From contig JAUXSJ010000147.1 of assembly GCA_030679615.1 (NCBI GenBank), forward strand, positions 1-9,134: a stretch of 9,134 nt of DNA. Reading direction: 5' to 3'. A program made the position numbers and the translations under genes. The notes beneath the pieces are model-generated. The model was not told the origin of the DNA, ran no database searches, and saw only the letters and a list, made by a program, of their open reading frames with translations. Below, one piece after another: positions 6,145-9,134 of this stretch (the first letter of the stretch is position 1; the number at the start of each line of letters is the position of its first letter). The DNA comes from Parachlamydiaceae bacterium (lineage in GTDB: Bacteria > Chlamydiota > Chlamydiia > Chlamydiales > Parachlamydiaceae).

Positions 6145-7186
6145 GATTCCTTTTTGTATTGTCGGTTTGGCAGTTTGCATTATATTCTAACCAATCAGCT
6201 ATAAAATTCATTGCTTGTGGTACATTTGAGAGGGTATGATTTCCATTTGGTACTTCAATATAACTTACCCGATGTCCATGTTTTTCCAATGTATCACGCA
6301 TGCGATACCCTTCTTTAAGATCTATTCGAGGATCTTTTGCACCTTGAACGATTAAAATAGGAAGGTTAGGGTTTATTTTAGAAACTGTTTGTAAGGGGTC
6401 TCTTTTTTGAATCCAATTTTCCCAATTTTGTTTATTTAGTCCAAAAGATTCTTCAAACATTGGTTTCATATCATGAGGTCTATCTCGAATCTGTTCATGT
6501 AAATCTAAAATGGAAGATAAAGCAACTACTTTAGTCACCTTCTTTTGTAATTCAGGATATCTGGAAAGTGTTAAAAACATTTCTAATCCACCTCGGCTTG
6601 GCCCTAACATAAATGTACAGTGAGGATGTATTTGAATATTTAATTCCTTTGCTAATGTAGGAATAAAATCAATTAAATTTTTCATGTCATTGACATCTGC
6701 TCCACCAAATTCATCGTTACCCTCACTGACACCACCTCTCAAAGTAGAAGAAATTACAGTATAATTTTCATAGGTAGCTAAATCAAGCCCTGGATTCATA
6801 AGAGCAAAGTTTTGATTGCCCCAGCGAAATAAAATGAGCAAGGGGTGCAACGCTGGATTAGGTGTATAACTAAAAAAGCCTTTTATTTTTAATTCATCAC
6901 TTGGATATTGGAAGACAATAATTCTTCGACGATATTTTTTTATAGATTTTTTAGCTGTTTCAGATGTCTCGTTGCTGTTTAGAATCTCTTTTGTGATATC
7001 TCTCCATTTTTCATTTTCATTTAATGTATAAAATTGAATGACTTGCTTGGCATCAGCTGCAATGCGTTCATTATCTTGAAGTAATTCTGACGGGCTTAAT
7101 GAATGTAATAAGAATGAATTAATGCAAAAAAAGACAAAGATTGGAAAAATATTGATCAAATAATGTTTTTTAAAACATAAAATCAT
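6134..7186 (-). CDS. Secreted-type alpha/beta hydrolase, S9 prolyl-oligopeptidase-like
   Basis: The C-terminal half is a serine hydrolase of the prolyl oligopeptidase (peptidase S9) type. The nucleophile elbow LGPSRGG places Ser197, the QGAKDPRID loop places Asp285, and NGNHTLS places His317; together they make a full Ser-Asp-His triad in the expected order. STLRGGVSEGNDEFGGA (about 147-163) matches the conserved strand-loop before the elbow in S9 enzymes. The N-terminus has a hydrophobic stretch (about 9-30) that acts as a signal peptide or anchor. Residues 35-110 form a short extra segment rather than the 300-400-residue propeller of full-length S9 peptidases, so peptidase versus esterase activity cannot be decided. 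Length is 350 residues. The ATG at 7186 has only a weak GAG upstream. The gene overlaps the next gene by 11 bases and follows palindromic element B. Confidence 0.88.
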   Translation of the reverse strand: MILCFKKHYLINIFPIFVFFCINSFLLHSLSPSELLQDNERIAADAKQVIQFYTLNENEKWRDITKEILNSNETSETAKKSIKKYRRRIIVFQYPSDELKIKGFFSYTPNPALHPLLILFRWGNQNFALMNPGLDLATYENYTVISSTLRGGVSEGNDEFGGADVNDMKNLIDFIPTLAKELNIQIHPHCTFMLGPSRGGLEMFLTLSRYPELQKKVTKVVALSSILDLHEQIRDRPHDMKPMFEESFGLNKQNWENWIQKRDPLQTVSKINPNLPILIVQGAKDPRIDLKEGYRMRDTLEKHGHRVSYIEVPNGNHTLSNVPQAMNFIADWLEYNANCQTDNTKRNHEH

Positions 7187-7252
7187 ATTTTGCTCATAAA
7201 AAGTTGTATAATTTTAACCACTGAGAATACCGTTCAGTCGGTTTCTGGAGTA

Positions 7253-7458
7253 TTGGGTCAGGATGCAATTGTTATTTGGACATTGGTTTTAACGGAGAGA
7301 CGGGGAGACAGGGAGACGGAGAGAAGAACATTTAAATATAAAGCTAACTATTATTTCTTTTTAAATGTTCTTCTCTCCGCCTCCCTGTCTCCCCGTCTCT
7401 GCGTTAAAAAAACCGACGGCCAACATCTCCAAATAGCAATCTCATTCCTGGTCGCCAC
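7253..7458. repeat. Palindromic element B (intergenic inverted repeat with strong hairpin)
   Basis: The core arms are 7285-7336 and 7360-7414 around a 23-base loop. They pair with only two mismatches and a three-T length difference. The left arm is purine-rich with a GGGAGAC-type motif repeated at 8-9-base spacing. Outer arms pair more loosely: ATTGTTATTTGGACATTGG on the left against the complement of CCAACATCTCCAAATAGCAAT on the right, and GGGTCAGGAT against CATTCCTGGTC. It begins 15 bases past the ruvX stop and ends 66 bases before the hydrolase start. The inner core resembles element A (3136-3293). It has no credible coding content and could end the pyrG-ruvX transcript or be a non-autonomous mobile repeat. 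Confidence 0.9.
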
Positions 7459-7472
7459 CAGATATGACAATA

Positions 7473-7955
7473 TTAAATTTGATCTTGCATAGTTAGTCTT
7501 TTAAAATCAAGATAGCTTTGCAAAGTAATGGCAGCACTTACTTTATCCACAACTTTTGTTCTATCTTTACGATTTAATCCAGCTAGATGAAGTGAACGTT
7601 CGGCTTGTACTGTAGTGAGCCGTTCATCCCATTTTTTAATAGGAATAGTTGTTTGTTGAGCAAGTAATTGAATGAAAAAATTCACTTCGTCACCCATTAA
7701 ACTCATTTGACCACTCATCTTTAACGGAAGACCAATAACAATTTCTTCAATTTGACATAAATAATTCGATTCTAATTGAGCAATTAGAGTTAAAAAATTT
7801 TTGATTGTTATGTCTATTTTTTTTTCGGCTAAAAATGTTTGTAAAGGTGTTGCGATGATTTGACTTTCATCCGAAAGAGCAATACCAAATCTTTTTAATC
7901 CAAAATCAACACCTAAAATGCGTTTTGATTTTTTTTTAGGTGAAGATAGAATCAT
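7473..7955 (-). CDS. ruvX: Putative pre-16S rRNA nuclease / Holliday junction resolvase-fold protein YqgF
   Basis: YqgF/RuvX has an RNase H-like fold. In E. coli it is linked to 5'-end maturation of 16S rRNA; the old name reflects predicted Holliday junction resolution. All family blocks are present in 160 residues: ILGVDFGLKRFGIALSD (catalytic D17), VIGLPLKMSGQ (73-83), KWDERLTTVQAE (D110), and KVVDKVSAAITLQSYLD (D137). Length is slightly above the usual 135-150, with a short basic N-terminal extension (KKKSKR). The ATG at 7955 has AAGG about 5 bases upstream, within the end of pyrG's 3' region, and the gap to the pyrG stop is 7 bases, so the two are cotranscribed. In Chlamydia, as I recall, pyrG-yqgF is followed by zwf. 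Here the next thing is repeat element B and an unrelated hydrolase. Confidence 0.95.
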   Translation of the reverse strand: MILSSPKKKSKRILGVDFGLKRFGIALSDESQIIATPLQTFLAEKKIDITIKNFLTLIAQLESNYLCQIEEIVIGLPLKMSGQMSLMGDEVNFFIQLLAQQTTIPIKKWDERLTTVQAERSLHLAGLNRKDRTKVVDKVSAAITLQSYLDFKRLTMQDQI

Positions 7956-7962
7956 AAAAGCC

Positions 7963-9134
7963 TTATTTTTGCATTTGGTAATTAATCATTGCTTGAACAA
8001 AATCTCTGAATAAAGGGTGAGGGTTGGTGGGTTTGGATTTGAATTCTGGATGAAACTGTACACCTACCATCCAAGGATGATCCGAGATTTCAGAAATTTC
8101 ACATAAATTTTCTTCTTTAGAAACACCGGAAAAAATGTAACCTTTTGATTCTAATTCTTCTTTAAATTGATTGTTAAATTCATAACGATGTCGATGTCTT
8201 TCACTTATTTCAGATGATTGATAGGCTTGATAAGCACGAGAATTGGATTTTAATTTACAAACATAAGCGCCTAAACGCATGGTGCCGCCCAAATCTTCAA
8301 TTCCTTGTTGTTCACTAAGCTTTGAAATAATAGGTGTTTTAGTTAAAGGATCGATTTCAGTAGAATTCGCATCTGAGTAGCCCAAAACATGTCGAGCGAA
8401 TTCAACAGCCATGACTTGCATTCCTAGGCAAATTCCAAAATAAGGAATCTTTTCTTCGCGACAATACTGAGCTGCTAAAATTTTTCCTTCCCATCCACGT
8501 TTTCCAAATCCTCCAGGTATAAGATACCCATCACAACCTTGAATTATCTTTAGTAGCTCTTCGTGATTTTGTGGTAATTGATCTGCTTCAAATTTTTTGA
8601 TGACTAATTTGTATCCCGCGGCTAAAGCGCCATGAGATAGCGATTCAAAAACAGATTTATAAGCATCCTGATGTTGGACATATTTACCTACAATCCCTAC
8701 TGTGATTGTTCCTTTTGGCTGACGAATGGTTTCAATAATATTTTCCCATTCAGTTAGATCAATAGGTGGATTAGGAAGTTGCAAAAGATCACAGATTAAT
8801 TGATCAATTCCTTCTTGGTGTAATTGTAGGGGAACTTCATAGATACTTTCTTTTACGTCAATTTCTTCAATGACTGCGCGTCGATTGACATTGCAAAAAA
8901 GGCTGATTTTATCTTTTACTGAATCTTCTAGAGAAAGCTCAGAGCGACAAACAATAATATCAGGAATAATTCCAATCCCTCTTAAACATTGTACAGAATG
9001 TTGAGAAGGCTTAGTTTTTACTTCTCCAGCTGCTTTAAGGTAAGGAACGTAAGTTAAATGAATATTTAAGCAATTCGTACGGTTCTCACAAGTAAATTGA
9101 CGAATTGTTTCCAAAAATGGCAACGATTCAATAT
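7963..9134 (-). CDS. pyrG: CTP synthase, 5' end outside window
   Basis: CTP synthase aminates UTP to CTP using ATP and glutamine, the last step of de novo CTP synthesis. The frame runs off the right edge: the codons before the apparent TTG at 9123 read IES, completing the family motif IESLPFLE..RQF, so the real start is outside. About 390 of the usual ~535-545 residues are visible, and the missing part is the N-terminal P-loop region. Visible signatures are KTKPSQHSVQ..RGIGI.PDIIVCRS (synthetase domain, nucleotide site), the linker, and GIVGKYVQHQDAYKSV. The class I glutamine amidotransferase domain follows, with LIPGGFGKRGWEGK, the nucleophile Cys in FGICLGMQ and the His/Glu pair in GVQFHPEF. 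Both domains look intact. Seven bases separate its stop from ruvX. As a nucleotide-biosynthesis gene it matters to an intracellular bacterium that imports many nucleotides. Confidence 0.97.
   Translation of the reverse strand, partial: IESLPFLETIRQFTCENRTNCLNIHLTYVPYLKAAGEVKTKPSQHSVQCLRGIGIIPDIIVCRSELSLEDSVKDKISLFCNVNRRAVIEEIDVKESIYEVPLQLHQEGIDQLICDLLQLPNPPIDLTEWENIIETIRQPKGTITVGIVGKYVQHQDAYKSVFESLSHGALAAGYKLVIKKFEADQLPQNHEELLKIIQGCDGYLIPGGFGKRGWEGKILAAQYCREEKIPYFGICLGMQVMAVEFARHVLGYSDANSTEIDPLTKTPIISKLSEQQGIEDLGGTMRLGAYVCKLKSNSRAYQAYQSSEISERHRHRYEFNNQFKEELESKGYIFSGVSKEENLCEISEISDHPWMVGVQFHPEFKSKPTNPHPLFRDFVQAMINYQMQK

Noticed and set aside
7211..7237. Possible hydrolase promoter (minus-strand CTGAAC, 15-base gap, TAAAAT)
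   Set aside because: The spacer is short and the -35 match is poor; the evidence is too weak to annotate.
7190..7492. 100-residue plus-strand open frame
   Set aside because: It is made almost entirely from palindromic element B, has no recognisable domain, and its 3' end overlaps ruvX. The openness comes from the purine/pyrimidine-rich repeat.
9121..9123. TTG as the pyrG start codon
   Set aside because: Upstream codons continue the conserved CTP synthase motif (IESLPFLE), so the gene runs past the window edge.

Overview
The window is low-GC DNA that is most consistent with an environmental chlamydia (Parachlamydiaceae, Protochlamydia-like). Two gene pairs point that way: dksA followed by lspA, and pyrG followed by ruvX/yqgF. 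As I recall, both pairs are also adjacent in Chlamydia trachomatis. The AT-rich composition and the number of genes without an obvious family fit this lineage. The assignment is an inference from gene order and composition; no database search was run.

Layout from left to right. The left edge holds the 3' end of a plus-strand gene (to 677) for a cysteine-containing surface-type protein with a PKD domain and a fibronectin III-like tail. A strong hairpin terminator follows at 717-750. Next comes a gene-free stretch filled by a very large imperfect palindrome (arms 789-1048 and 1093-1377). All remaining genes are on the minus strand. Read in their own direction they are: pyrG (CTP synthase, 5' end outside the window), ruvX, a spacer holding palindromic element B (7253-7458), a secreted-type serine alpha/beta hydrolase, an unrecognised 586-residue protein whose start overlaps the hydrolase stop, a GTG-started exported beta-propeller protein, a spacer holding related palindromic element A (3136-3293), dksA, lspA, and an unrecognised 230-residue protein overlapping lspA.

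Tight spacing or overlap suggests three minus-strand transcription units: pyrG-ruvX; hydrolase-hypothetical-propeller; and dksA-lspA-hypothetical. The spacers between them are exactly where elements A and B lie. Each element begins about 15-22 bases past a stop codon. The large palindrome ends 44 bases past the last minus-strand stop and sits between two converging units.

The most notable content is the non-coding DNA. The roughly 590-bp palindrome has arms that are about 93% identical and possible target-site duplications. Elements A and B appear to be two members of one palindromic repeat family. The DksA homologue is also noteworthy: it keeps only one of the four zinc-binding cysteines and has Thr in place of the tip-motif Ala.
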